From the NCBI GenBank assembly GCA_029310945.1, contig JARJFC010000016.1, forward strand, positions 1 through 64,000: a stretch of DNA of 64,000 bases, written 5' to 3'. Numbering within the stretch: the first letter of the stretch is position 1; the number at the start of each line of letters is the position of its first letter. The translations under genes were made by a program, and so were the position numbers. This DNA comes from Leptospira sp. 96542. Lineage in GTDB: Bacteria > Spirochaetota > Leptospiria > Leptospirales > Leptospiraceae. This document shows, piece after piece, positions 54,436 to 64,000 of this stretch. The notes beneath the pieces were generated by a model. It did not search any database and was not told the DNA's origin. It saw only the letters and a list, made by a program, of their open reading frames with translations.

Positions 54436-55380
54436 TCATACTTTTTTCAAAAAATCCTGGTATGCGAGTTTCACACCTTCTGCGAGTTCGACCTGGTGTT
54501 TCCAGCCCATACGATGGAGTTTGGATACATCCAGTAACTTCCGAGGAGTTCCGTCTGGCTTTGTTAAATCAAAGGTTAAATTACCCTTGTAACCAACAAC
54601 GGACTTTACTGTTTCTGCAAGTTCCTTGATACTCACTTCAATCCCAGAACCAACATTCACGTGTTCGCCGCCCTTTGGATCACCATTCACATCATAGTTT
54701 TGCATAAGGAATACACTGGCTCGTGCCATATCTTCGGAGTATAAAAATTCCCTTAACGGTTTTCCCGTTCCCCAAATGACTACTTCTGGCAGATTTTGTA
54801 TTTTTGCTTCATGAAAACGGCGAATGAGTGCTGGCAACACATGCGAGTTTTCTGGATGATAATTATCACCTGGACCATACAAATTTGTGGGCATAACAGA
54901 AATATAATTGGTGTTATATTGGCGATTGTATGACTGGCACATAACAATACCTGCAATTTTTGCCACAGCATAAGGTTCATTTGTTGGTTCTAGTTTCCCA
55001 TCCAAGAGTTGGCCTTCATCCATGGGCTGTTTGGCAAACTTTGGATAAATGCACGATGATCCCAAAAAACAAAGTTTTTTCACACCAAACCTGTAAGAAG
55101 CATCGATGATATTGTTTTGAATTTGCAAGTTTGAAAAAATAAATTCTGCGGGATAGGTATTGTTCGCATGAATCCCCCCCACTTTGGCTGCGGCAAGAAA
55201 TACATATTCAGGTTTTTCTGTTTCAAAAAAACCAAGGACTTGGGATTGGTTTGCCAAATCCATTTCCGAATGAGATCTGCCGATTACATTTTGATACCCA
55301 GCTTGGTTTAAAACTTTGACAAGGGCTGAACCAACAAGACCTTTATGTCCTGCCACGTAAATTTTTGAATTCTTTTCCAT
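54436..55380 (-). CDS. fcl: GDP-L-fucose synthase
   Basis: Epimerises and reduces GDP-4-keto-6-deoxymannose to GDP-L-fucose. It is 314 residues, as in Fcl. [18 protein letters not shown] is the Rossmann motif, [11 protein letters not shown] and YAVAKIAG (YxxxK) hold the catalytic residues, and [10 protein letters not shown] is typical. The ATG at 55380 is one base after the regulator stop. No gmd gene is seen in the window. Confidence 0.92.
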   Translation of the reverse strand: MEKNSKIYVAGHKGLVGSALVKVLNQAGYQNVIGRSHSEMDLANQSQVLGFFETEKPEYVFLAAAKVGGIHANNTYPAEFIFSNLQIQNNIIDASYRFGVKKLCFLGSSCIYPKFAKQPMDEGQLLDGKLEPTNEPYAVAKIAGIVMCQSYNRQYNTNYISVMPTNLYGPGDNYHPENSHVLPALIRRFHEAKIQNLPEVVIWGTGKPLREFLYSEDMARASVFLMQNYDVNGDPKGGEHVNVGSGIEVSIKELAETVKSVVGYKGNLTFDLTKPDGTPRKLLDVSKLHRMGWKHQVELAEGVKLAYQDFLKKV

Positions 55381-55381
55381 A

Positions 55382-55720
55382 CTAATTGGTATTCTCCGCC
55401 ATCCCACCTAACTTTTCCACTTCTGCACGAAGTGCTTCATACTCACGTTTTTTCACTTCATAAAAATGTAGGGTGAGTTTTGCTTTTTCCTCAATTCCAC
55501 TTGGGGTTAATAAATACGTATACGCCAGTTTGTTTTTATTGTTTTTGAAATTATTCATCTTGATTAACCCCTTATCCAAAAAGGCTTTCAGGATATAGTT
55601 CACCTTACCTAGGCTCAGTCCCAAAATATCAGAAGCGTCCCTTTGGGAAAGGCTTGGGTTCTCCTCCAAAAGTTGGAGGAGTTTTAAGTGGTGGTCATTG
55701 AAGGCAGTATTGTCTTTCAA
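55382..55720 (-). CDS. EPS-associated MarR-family transcriptional regulator
   Basis: A 112-residue winged-helix protein: [20 protein letters not shown] and [20 protein letters not shown] are the recognition-helix region, and [15 protein letters not shown] the wing. This matches the MarR_EPS type found at the heads of polysaccharide operons. The start is a TTG at 55720, with no clear Shine-Dalgarno; there is no ATG or GTG at this end of the frame. As the first gene of the run it probably controls its own operon. Confidence 0.85.
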   Translation of the reverse strand: MKDNTAFNDHHLKLLQLLEENPSLSQRDASDILGLSLGKVNYILKAFLDKGLIKMNNFKNNKNKLAYTYLLTPSGIEEKAKLTLHFYEVKKREYEALRAEVEKLGGMAENTN

Positions 55721-55826
55721 AATTTTTGAGATTCGTTTTATGAGCTTTAATTTGGGGAATGATGGTGAGAATTGAATTCCTCTACCATGTTCGTGATCGT
55801 GTTTTTGAAATACTTAACATCAAGGA

Positions 55827-55861
55827 GTGACTTATTCGCGTAGCTCCGCCCCATGAGTCAC
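55827..55861. promoter_or_regulatory. leader stem-loop carrying an ops-like loop
   Basis: GTGACT (55827-55832) and AGTCAC (55856-55861) form a 6-bp inverted repeat around a 23-base loop. On the minus strand the loop contains GGCGGAGCTACGCG (55850-55837), which shares GGCGG and a following AGC/TACG pattern with the enterobacterial ops element (GGCGGTAGCGT). It lies in the region that would be the 5' leader of the regulator transcript. The inverted repeat is seen; the ops resemblance is speculative. Confidence 0.35.
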
Positions 55862-55878
55862 AGAGACAAAAAAAGAAT

Positions 55879-55893
55879 GTTCATATTGTGAAC
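55879..55893. promoter_or_regulatory. operator-like palindrome, proximal
   Basis: GTTCATATTGTGAAC has 5-bp arms GTTCA/TGAAC around five bases. On the minus strand it starts two bases after the TTGACA box, so a bound dimer would cover the promoter spacer. It is the twin of the palindrome at 55910-55924, centre to centre 31 bp, and both lie upstream of the MarR-type gene. MarR dimers bind such 15-bp palindromes; that this protein does so is inferred. Confidence 0.55.
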
Positions 55894-55895
55894 GC

Positions 55896-55901
55896 TGTCA
55901 A
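55896..55901 (-). promoter_or_regulatory. candidate -35 box of the O-antigen operon promoter
   Basis: On the minus strand 55901-55896 reads TTGACA, a perfect -35. At 16-18 bases downstream only weak -10 sequences follow (CATTCT or ATTCTT at 55879-55873), so a regulated or otherwise weak promoter is likely. It lies between the two palindromes. Transcription would start near 55866, leaving about 145 bases of leader before the regulator TTG. Confidence 0.45.
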
Positions 55902-55909
55902 GAAATTTT

Positions 55910-55924
55910 GTTCAAATTTTGAAC
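55910..55924. promoter_or_regulatory. operator-like palindrome, distal
   Basis: GTTCAAATTTTGAAC has 7-bp arms GTTCAAA/TTTGAAC around one base. It lies eight bases upstream of the TTGACA on the minus strand and 31 bp (about three helical turns) from the proximal site, so both palindromes face the same side of the helix. This supports cooperative binding by one regulator, most simply the MarR-type protein encoded at 55720. Confidence 0.55.
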
Positions 55925-55972
55925 GTTTTTTTCAGAATTTTTTTATTTATATGTTCTGCTTCGCGAGGGGGT

Positions 55973-56270
55973 TTACTTGGCCTTTGTGATCACCGATTTT
56001 GCCAGATCCAAAACGGTATCGACTGCCTTAATGGTTCGATCAACGCCAACCAAAAGCTCCATTTTCGGGGGTAGAAAGGCCACCTACATCGTGCAATTTA
56101 GGAGGGTCTATGCCCAATCTTCGCAAAATGCCTTTCAGACATAATTCGACCAGTTCCTGCCCTTCTCTTACAACATCTGAACGAGATTCTTCTGCGATGT
56201 ACACTTCAAGAGCCTTACGTCTCGTAATGGATTTTTGCAAATAGGATGCAGCCAGGTCTTGGTTTGTCAT
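55973..56270 (-). pseudogene. HEPN-domain protein, frameshifted remnant
   Basis: The frame from the ATG at 56270 encodes a HEPN start (DLAASYLQKSITRRKALE, GQELVELCLKGILRRLGI, PPKLHDVG) but stops at 56040 after an off-pattern tail. In another frame 56056-55973 continues with ELLVGVDRTIKAVDTVLDL and ends at a TAA, the usual HEPN end. Some of the normal middle after HDVG also seems missing. The gene overlaps the MNT partner as ATGA. HEPN/MNT pairs are toxin-antitoxin systems; this toxin is broken. Confidence 0.65.
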
Positions 56271-56734
56271 AAATCAAAGATTTCCAATGAGGAAGCATTG
56301 GGTAAAAAATCATAATAAAAGCCACCTGCATAGGGTATTTTTTTCACACCCATAAACTTCATTTTGGTTCGCAATGAATGGAAATAATTGGTGATTAAAC
56401 TTTCCTTCTCATATAAGATGACACCCTCTTCTGCAATTGTAAAGTTTAAGAAACTGCCAGATGTAAGCTCAAAAAACGATCTTATATTGGGACTGATCTC
56501 TATCAGACAACCAGGATGAGTTTTCTTTCATTCACTGAGAACTGGATCTTCAATGTTTCTAATAAAAAAATCTGTTAGTTCAAACCTGATTTCGGGAACC
56601 GATTCTAAAACAACTAATAAATCCACATCACTTCGGTTGTGTTCTGTTCCGCGTGCGACGGATCCATACAAAACAAGCCCAATTAAATTTTGTCCGTAAG
56701 AATTTTTGCATAATTCCAAAACTCTGGGGATCAT
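56267..56734 (-). pseudogene. MNT nucleotidyltransferase with in-frame TGA
   Basis: A minimal nucleotidyltransferase, normally the antitoxin that modifies HEPN. LYGSVARGTEHNRSDVDLLV is the GS...DxD active site. After NIEDPVLSE there is a TGA (56530-56528). The same frame then continues for 86 codons (KKTHPGCLIEISPNIRSFFE through SSLEIFDL) to a stop overlapping the HEPN ATG as ATGA. A single point change therefore seems to have cut the gene. The start is uncertain; I use the ATG at 56734. Confidence 0.68.
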
Positions 56735-56904
56735 TTGTTTGTGGATGTTCTCCTGGTTCACATCCTTATTTGATCTTTGTGTCCATTCCGTAGCAAGTAA
56801 AATACCAGAACCCAAACAATTCAGCAAAAACAGACAAAGAATTCCACAATTTTGCCTTATTTTCCAATTGACGGAAACCCTACCCGTAGACAATTCAATT
56901 TGCA

Positions 56905-58038
56905 ATGAAACCCAAATACCATACTGTCTTCTATGATTCCCTCATCAAATTGGTGAGTTTTTCAAAAGGACTTATTTTCCATTCCATCGAAGAAAACTTC
57001 TCCGATGGATCAAACTATATGGAATCTGATTACCCCACAGCAATTCTCAGTAACCATGTTTCAGAATCTGACATCGTTTCCTTGTCCATGGTGTATCCAA
57101 GACTGAATCCAAGAATCAAAGTCATTATCCCCGCAAGAGAAGACATACTGAAACCCCAATTTTTACAGAGGGAATTTCGAAATAAGGGAATTATCAAATG
57201 GATTTTTAAAATCATCGACGCAAGCAATGCGATTCCATTTTTTTTGAAATACTTAGGAGCAGTTCCCATCAAACGACCATTTCGTGACGACTCAAGAGAA
57301 TTATTAAAAAAAGGTGAACTTAGAAATAAAATAGATTCCGAATGGGAATATCTTGTTTCCCATATCAAAAAAGGAAGAAACCTGTTTATGTTTCCAGAAG
57401 GTGTTTATAACCAGGACGGTTTTTTAAGCCAAATCAAAAGAGGAGCTTATTATATAAAATCAAAAATCGAATCGATGAATTTTAATAGTTTCACTTTAAC
57501 ATACGACCACCTTTCTTACAAAAAAACAAAACTATATATCAAATATGGTAAACCCTTCAAAATTAGAAACGAAGATTCACCTGACCAAGTGATCCGCCTC
57601 ATTACAGAAAAGTTAGGCGAAAACTACACCGTTACTGTGGCAAACCTCACTTCATTTATTCTTTTAAAATTTGAGAAAGAATCAAGACTAAAAAAACAAC
57701 AACTGACTGATATACTAATCAAACTCAAAACAAATATCGAATCTAAATTTCCAAACATTACTTTGGCATCAGAACTCCGAAAAGAGAATTTTCAAACCCA
57801 ATTGGATAGAATTTTTGAAAAATTAAAAAACTTAAAGATGATCCATTTCGAAAATGAGTTTATCATTACAAAAGATTTTTTATACCAAATTCCAAAGTCG
57901 ATTCATAACCTTCGCAAAACAAATACCGTCATGTATCATAAAAACCAACTGACTGCTCATTTTAATCATTTGGAAATCATATGGAATGAAATTACAAAAA
58001 TAGAAGATAAGGAAAATAGGAATGTCAGCACAATCTAA
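56905..58038 (+). CDS. PlsC-like lysophospholipid acyltransferase
   Basis: A 377-residue acyltransferase. LSNHVSESD at about 49-57 gives the HX4D catalytic pair, and FMFPEGVYNQ the glycerol-phosphate-binding FPEG. The last 170 residues are an added helical domain with many lysines, without a family I know. It is divergent from the HEPN-MNT remnant and not part of the O-antigen operon. It probably acylates lysophosphatidate or a related lipid in the inner membrane. A TTGACG at 56868-56873 could be its -35 but no good -10 follows. Confidence 0.83.
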   Translation: MKPKYHTVFYDSLIKLVSFSKGLIFHSIEENFSDGSNYMESDYPTAILSNHVSESDIVSLSMVYPRLNPRIKVIIPAREDILKPQFLQREFRNKGIIKWIFKIIDASNAIPFFLKYLGAVPIKRPFRDDSRELLKKGELRNKIDSEWEYLVSHIKKGRNLFMFPEGVYNQDGFLSQIKRGAYYIKSKIESMNFNSFTLTYDHLSYKKTKLYIKYGKPFKIRNEDSPDQVIRLITEKLGENYTVTVANLTSFILLKFEKESRLKKQQLTDILIKLKTNIESKFPNITLASELRKENFQTQLDRIFEKLKNLKMIHFENEFIITKDFLYQIPKSIHNLRKTNTVMYHKNQLTAHFNHLEIIWNEITKIEDKENRNVSTI

Positions 58039-58231
58039 CAAGAGTTTCATCAAAATTCGATATATTTTATTTATCTCCATATTTTTTATGGGCTGCGGCA
58101 CGATTTCGAGAGGTTGTGCTAAGTACTTCGGTTATGACGAAGTTTGTGTGGATGGAGTCAAATACATCCAATTTACCTCCGGAGCCAGTGTGAAATACAA
58201 CCCTGACGGAAGTGTTGCCACTTGTCGTTAG
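58022..58231 (+). CDS. small predicted lipoprotein
   Basis: A 69-residue protein with a signal sequence: basic start, hydrophobic YILFISIFF, then the lipobox-like F-M-G-C at about 22-25. The mature part of roughly 45 residues is cysteine containing (about four) with YIQFTSGASVKYNPDGSV at the end. Its start overlaps the acyltransferase by 17 bases. Leptospiral lipoboxes are relaxed, so FMGC is acceptable. Function unknown. Confidence 0.6.
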   Translation: MSAQSNKSFIKIRYILFISIFFMGCGTISRGCAKYFGYDEVCVDGVKYIQFTSGASVKYNPDGSVATCR

Positions 58232-58254
58232 TTCACCCATCTAACTCCCATTAT

Positions 58255-59091
58255 TCAATGCAAAATAGAAGGATTTATATTTTTAACTGCCTCCCAAAGT
58301 AAAATAGAGCCTGCGGAGGCAACATTCAACGAATTGACCGTGCCAAACATGGGAATATTTACAATTTCATCACAAATGGATTGTAAATAAACACTCATCC
58401 CTTTGGCTTCGTTACCCAAAATGATGAGAATGGGAGGACACAATTCAATATGACCCAGTGTAGATTTCCCCGTCGAATCCGAACCAACCACGAAGAGTCC
58501 ATTTTTTATTTTTTCGGCCTGAATGAAATTTTCCAATTGATCCGTGGATTTTATCAATATTAGTTTTGTATGGAATAAACTGCCTAGGCTCGAACGAATG
58601 ACTTTTGGGTCATAAACATCGATCGAATGTCCCATGACAAACACAGCCGAAATACCAAAGGCATCTGCCGTGCGCAGTATACTTCCAAAATTACCCAAGT
58701 CACTCGGCCTATCAAACAAAAGATAAACTGGATTTTTTTTGTATTCTACACCTTCTAAGGTATGGGTTTTAATTTTTGCAGTTAGGATGAGCTCGGCGGG
58801 ATTTTCCTTTTCTGATAACTTCGTAAAAATGTTTTCAGACATTCTAATTCGTCTAACATGCGAGTATCTTTTTAATATAGATTCTGCCCAATCCGAAAGT
58901 TTTTTGCCTTCCAAAAAAACAATCCGAGTGATTTCCCAATTAGCACGAATTAACTGTTTGATACTCTCAGTGCCTTCGACAAAAACTTCGTTCGTTTGGC
59001 TCCTTTTGGTCCGATTGGATTTTAGGGCAGACAAAATCTGAAATTCAGCATTTTCTGTACTGATTTTCAAAATTGAATTTTTATCCGCCAT
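58255..59091 (-). CDS. SpoU/TrmH-family RNA 2'-O-methyltransferase
   Basis: A 278-residue SPOUT methyltransferase. After an N-terminal substrate-binding domain (VFVEGTESIKQLI), it has DRPSDLGNFGSILRTADAFG (motif 1), ILGNEAKGM (motif 2) and NSLNVASAGSILLWEA (motif 3), the complete SpoU set. The target could be tRNA or 23S rRNA. I choose the ATG at 59091; a TTG at 59112 adds seven residues. It converges on the lipoprotein gene with a 23-base gap and no clear terminator hairpin. Confidence 0.88.
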   Translation of the reverse strand: MADKNSILKISTENAEFQILSALKSNRTKRSQTNEVFVEGTESIKQLIRANWEITRIVFLEGKKLSDWAESILKRYSHVRRIRMSENIFTKLSEKENPAELILTAKIKTHTLEGVEYKKNPVYLLFDRPSDLGNFGSILRTADAFGISAVFVMGHSIDVYDPKVIRSSLGSLFHTKLILIKSTDQLENFIQAEKIKNGLFVVGSDSTGKSTLGHIELCPPILIILGNEAKGMSVYLQSICDEIVNIPMFGTVNSLNVASAGSILLWEAVKNINPSILH

Positions 59092-59127
59092 AAAATGGAT
59101 GAGTGAATCCAAAATCTATCAAAATAC

Positions 59128-61182
<2,055 letters not shown>

Positions 61183-61241
61183 TTACTTGCATATAGATTG
61201 AGAAGAGTTTCTATTGAGCGAAGGTATTTCTAATCTTTCTA

Positions 61242-61631
61242 ATGAGCAAAGCAATTCTATTTGTAGACGATGAGCCGATCATACTGCTTAGTATGAAATC
61301 CCAAGTGAAACAACATTTTGGCGATTTATATAAATATTTCACCTCCGAGAGTGCACACGAAGCATGGGAACTCATTGGCGAACTCGTTGAAGAAGGTATC
61401 ACCATCCTTGTTATCATTTCCGATTGGTCAATGCCAGGAATGAATGGTGATGAATTTTTAAGAAAAGTACACAGCGAATTCCCGCAAATCGAAAAAGTAA
61501 TCGTTACAGGTTTTGCTGACCTAAAGTCAATTGAGGCTTTGGATTCGGAAATTGGACTAAGTTCTTGTTTAAAAAAACCATGGGAAGAAAATGAACTCAT
61601 CTCAGCAATATCCAAAGCAATTGGAGTTTAG
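61242..61631 (+). CDS. stand-alone response regulator receiver protein
   Basis: A 129-residue CheY-like receiver with no output domain. Acidic pocket D9-D10, phosphoacceptor D61 (IISDWSMPGMNG), the switch threonine in VTGFAD, and the lysine in CLKKPW are all in place. It converges with the histidine kinase gene with two bases between stops, so the kinase is a likely partner. It is divergent from fadH. An output by protein contact is inferred. Confidence 0.9.
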   Translation: MSKAILFVDDEPIILLSMKSQVKQHFGDLYKYFTSESAHEAWELIGELVEEGITILVIISDWSMPGMNGDEFLRKVHSEFPQIEKVIVTGFADLKSIEALDSEIGLSSCLKKPWEENELISAISKAIGV

Positions 61632-61633
61632 TT

Positions 61634-64000
61634 TTACTTAGGCAAGAAGATTTTAAATATGGTTTTGCCAGGGACAGAATCCAATTCGATTTTTCCATTG
61701 TGTTTTTTTATTATTTTATTCACAATATCAAGACCAAGCCCTGAACCCTCTCCTGTTGGTTTGGTTGTAAAAAATGGTTCAAAGATTTTTGATTGGATTT
61801 CGTAAGGAATACCTGGACCCGAATCTGCGACAGAAACAATAACATCTGTTTCGTTTTCCTTTACGGACAATTTTAGTTTTCCTTTAAAAGACATCGCCTG
61901 CAAAGAATTGTAAATTAAATTTGTCCAAACATGCAACAAATCGTCTGGATAACAATCAATTGGACTCACAGAATCAAAATCTTTTGTTAGTTCTATACCT
62001 TTTTTCAATTGATTTTGATAAATCGTGAGAACAAGTTCTATGGTTTCAGGAATATTCGTATTTGTTTTTTTGCCCATCAAATCAAAATGTGAAAAATTTT
62101 TCAGTGCATACATAATTTTTGAAACACGATCGACTGCCAACTGAATGGAACGGTTGTTCCTTCGAAACTGACTTTCCAAAGTTAAATAATCCAAATAAAC
62201 TCTAATGTATTCTGATTCGAAAATCGGGATGTATGCTTCTTCCAAATTACCGATTCCAAGTTCAACCCAAGTTTCTGCGTAACCCTCAGCAAGTTTTAAA
62301 GGGAAATTTTTACCAAGTAATAAATCTTTAATTTGTTTTTTACGCGTCCTCTCTTCTTTTCCTGTATAAAAATCTAATTGCGATTCCATTTTCTTTAACA
62401 ACTGTTTAACTAACCTTTGTTCTTTTTCAGAAACCGATAAAATCGCCTCTCTGAATAGTTGAGAAGTTAACCCATACCGTTTTTGCCAATCCAACATATT
62501 TTGGTTAGATGCTTTAACAGCACCAATTGGATTATTGATTTCATGGGCGATGCCTGCGATGAGTTGCCCAAGGGCAGCCAATTTTTCTGATTGGATGAGC
62601 TGTGATTGTGCTTTTTTTAAAGTATCTAATGTTTCTTCCAATTCATTTTTTTGTCTTTCTATGAGCTTGTTTTTGATATTGATTTCGTTATTTATGTTTC
62701 GAAGCTGTTCGACTTCTTTTAAGGAACTTGTGTCAATCACACTGTAAATAATATGTTTTTCACCTCGGTAAGTGAATTTTTTTCGAGATATAATTGCAGG
62801 AAATAACTCTCCGGTTTTTTTGATTCCAACAATGTCCACTGCATTTATGGAATCTTCCTTTAACATATTCCGAATACGGTTAAGTGAATCGCGGGTGATT
62901 AAATTTTTAAACTTCAAGTTTGGAATATCATAATCGTTATATCCGAATAAACGTTGAAAAGCCACATTAGCATCTGTTATCCCAAGGCCAGATTCTTTAA
63001 AAAATAGAATCGCTTCATTCGAAAATTGGTAAAAAGTTTCAAAACGTTCTTCTGAACTTTTAAGTGCCTCTTCACTTTGTTTGATTTCTGTGATGTCTGA
63101 TAAAACACCCATAAGTCTCGTTGGTTTTCCGTCCTTGTCTCTTGTCAATCGCCCTTTTGATTCAATCCAACGGATGATTCCATTTGTTAAATAGATTCGA
63201 ATTTGCACAAAATAATCTGTCCGGTCCTGCCCAACCGAAAAAGAACCTAACGTGCGTAACAGTACAAGTCTATCTTGGGGAACTATAAAACCAAATAATT
63301 GGTTCAAACTTCCATCAAAATTATCCTTACTTCGTCCAAGTATTTCATAACTACGAGGTGACCAATAAATTTCCTCGTTCACTAAATCCCAACTCCAAAC
63401 ACCCATTTTTGCAGAATCCAAAGCCAAACGTAACCTGGATTCAGATTCAGTAAGGGCGAGTTCAGAATTTTTACGTTCCGTACGATTGATCATCGCACCA
63501 AACATTCGCTTTGCTACTCCATTTTGATCATAAATAAAAATTCCGTTATCTTCTATGTAGATGTATTCACCTGATTTTGTTCGGTACCTGTATTCACATG
63601 CGAACTTTGTATGATCCTTCATACATGTATTGATTTGGTCGAGTACCCTCTCTTTGTCGCTTGGGTGAATTAGCTCTGCCCAAACATCAAAACCTACATT
63701 CAAATATTCCTCATAAGTAAATCCTGTTAACTCCTCAATGGCACCTGCCCAATGGTTGATACCAGTTTCCACATCCAGTTCATAAACCATACTCAATGTA
63801 AGTTCTGTGATCGTACGATATTTTAGTTCACTGCTGATCAGTGCTTTTTCTTTGATCACATTCTCTGAAATATCGGTGATCAAAAACACAAGTGATGTTA
63901 CATTCCCATCCCGATCAAGAACAGGTGAACCATTGATCGAAAGGTATTTTTGATTTCCTTTCGCATCTTGAATGGCGTGGCGGATGTCCGTAACAGGACG
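61634..64000 (-). CDS. multi-PAS sensor histidine kinase, N-terminus beyond window
   Basis: The frame stays open to the right edge, so at least 789 residues are present and the start is outside; the GTG at 63889 is not a true start. The visible part has about four PAS/PAC units (for example the repeated ITEIKQSEEALKSSEERFE linkers), then a coiled coil and the dimerisation H-box AGIAHEINNPIGA, and an ATPase part with the N-box IYNSLQAM and DSGPGIPYEIQSKIFEPFF. No membrane segment is visible here. Confidence 0.9.
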   Translation of the reverse strand, partial: RPVTDIRHAIQDAKGNQKYLSINGSPVLDRDGNVTSLVFLITDISENVIKEKALISSELKYRTITELTLSMVYELDVETGINHWAGAIEELTGFTYEEYLNVGFDVWAELIHPSDKERVLDQINTCMKDHTKFACEYRYRTKSGEYIYIEDNGIFIYDQNGVAKRMFGAMINRTERKNSELALTESESRLRLALDSAKMGVWSWDLVNEEIYWSPRSYEILGRSKDNFDGSLNQLFGFIVPQDRLVLLRTLGSFSVGQDRTDYFVQIRIYLTNGIIRWIESKGRLTRDKDGKPTRLMGVLSDITEIKQSEEALKSSEERFETFYQFSNEAILFFKESGLGITDANVAFQRLFGYNDYDIPNLKFKNLITRDSLNRIRNMLKEDSINAVDIVGIKKTGELFPAIISRKKFTYRGEKHIIYSVIDTSSLKEVEQLRNINNEINIKNKLIERQKNELEETLDTLKKAQSQLIQSEKLAALGQLIAGIAHEINNPIGAVKASNQNMLDWQKRYGLTSQLFREAILSVSEKEQRLVKQLLKKMESQLDFYTGKEERTRKKQIKDLLLGKNFPLKLAEGYAETWVELGIGNLEEAYIPIFESEYIRVYLDYLTLESQFRRNNRSIQLAVDRVSKIMYALKNFSHFDLMGKKTNTNIPETIELVLTIYQNQLKKGIELTKDFDSVSPIDCYPDDLLHVWTNLIYNSLQAMSFKGKLKLSVKENETDVIVSVADSGPGIPYEIQSKIFEPFFTTKPTGEGSGLGLDIVNKIIKKHNGKIELDSVPGKTIFKIFLPK

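Noticed and set aside
54155..54592. A 145-codon plus-strand frame
   Set aside because: It overlaps the ends of fcl and the antitoxin-like gene on the other strand and shows no domain.
56040..56270. HEPN frame as an intact 76-residue gene
   Set aside because: HEPN proteins are longer, and the missing C-terminus is present in another frame just downstream.
63872..63889. GTG at 63889 as the start of the histidine kinase
   Set aside because: The same frame continues to the window edge with PAS-like sequence (YLSINGSPVLDRDGNV), so the real start lies beyond.

Overview
The window looks like a Leptospira chromosome, most likely a saprophytic or early-branching species. This is inferred from low GC, an LIC12162-type O-antigen transferase, an EPS-type MarR regulator at the head of a very long polysaccharide operon, and ordinary housekeeping flanks (2,4-dienoyl-CoA reductase, SpoU methylase, PlsC-like acyltransferase). 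No species-level marker is present, so the genus call rests on gene content alone.

About 55.7 kb, from position 55720 down to the left edge, is one co-directional minus-strand O-antigen/surface polysaccharide locus of roughly 50 genes. Most are joined by 1-4 base stop/start overlaps (ATGA, TTGA, TAATG and, once, apparently CTGA). Its head carries a MarR-type regulator. Upstream of that lie two 15-bp GTTCA...TGAAC palindromes around a perfect TTGACA box, and an imperfect leader stem-loop.

Reading downstream from the head, the blocks are as follows. (1) 54436-55720: regulator and GDP-fucose synthase. (2) 53444-54404: an AbiEii-type toxin-antitoxin pair. (3) 49510-53398: a 2-hydroxyacid dehydrogenase, a GT2 and two FkbM methyltransferases, followed by a 578-base gap. 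(4) 47189-48931: an SLC13-type anion transporter; 45433-47154: an ABC flippase. (5) 32092-45413: a pseudaminate-like block (PseC, aldo/keto reductase, a cytidylyltransferase-aminotransferase fusion, PseG, formyltransferase, PseI, a flavoprotein-cysteine dioxygenase fusion, SpsF, Gfo/Idh, DegT, GNAT, a GT-B-like protein). (6) 28948-32072: APS kinase, a DUF4910 peptidase-like protein and a sulfotransferase, which suggests sulfation. (7) 25151-28951: an amidination module with two PP-loop amidotransferases around HisH/HisF-like ammonia donors; a third amidotransferase is cut by the left edge. (8) 18734-23863: a complete GDP-D-glycero-D-manno-heptose set plus a NeuB-TIM-barrel fusion. (9) 11217-18737: a second acidic-sugar block (CMP transferase, class IV aminotransferase, two SDRs, 6-phosphogluconolactonase-like protein, LIC12162-family transferase). 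(10) 6252-11220: a radical SAM/SDR/CMP-transferase/HAD module with an FkbM methyltransferase and an epimerase. (11) 567-4695: CDP-glucose-derived sugar genes and a GT2.

Together the genes predict a chemically elaborate glycan: at least two nonulosonic-acid-like sugars, acetamidino, N-formyl and methyl groups, probable sulfate, a GDP-heptose, a CDP-deoxysugar and fucose. No Wzy polymerase or MurJ-like Wzx is visible; the single fused ABC exporter is the only flippase candidate.

Right of the locus are a decayed HEPN-MNT toxin-antitoxin pair, a plus-strand acyltransferase and small lipoprotein, a SpoU-type RNA methyltransferase, FadH, a stand-alone response regulator and a multi-PAS histidine kinase that runs off the right edge.

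The most unusual points are the flavoprotein-cysteine dioxygenase fusion with a complete thiol dioxygenase active site, the sulfur-related genes around it, the CTG-initiated HisH, the unusual domain fusions, and the paired operator-like palindromes at the operon head.
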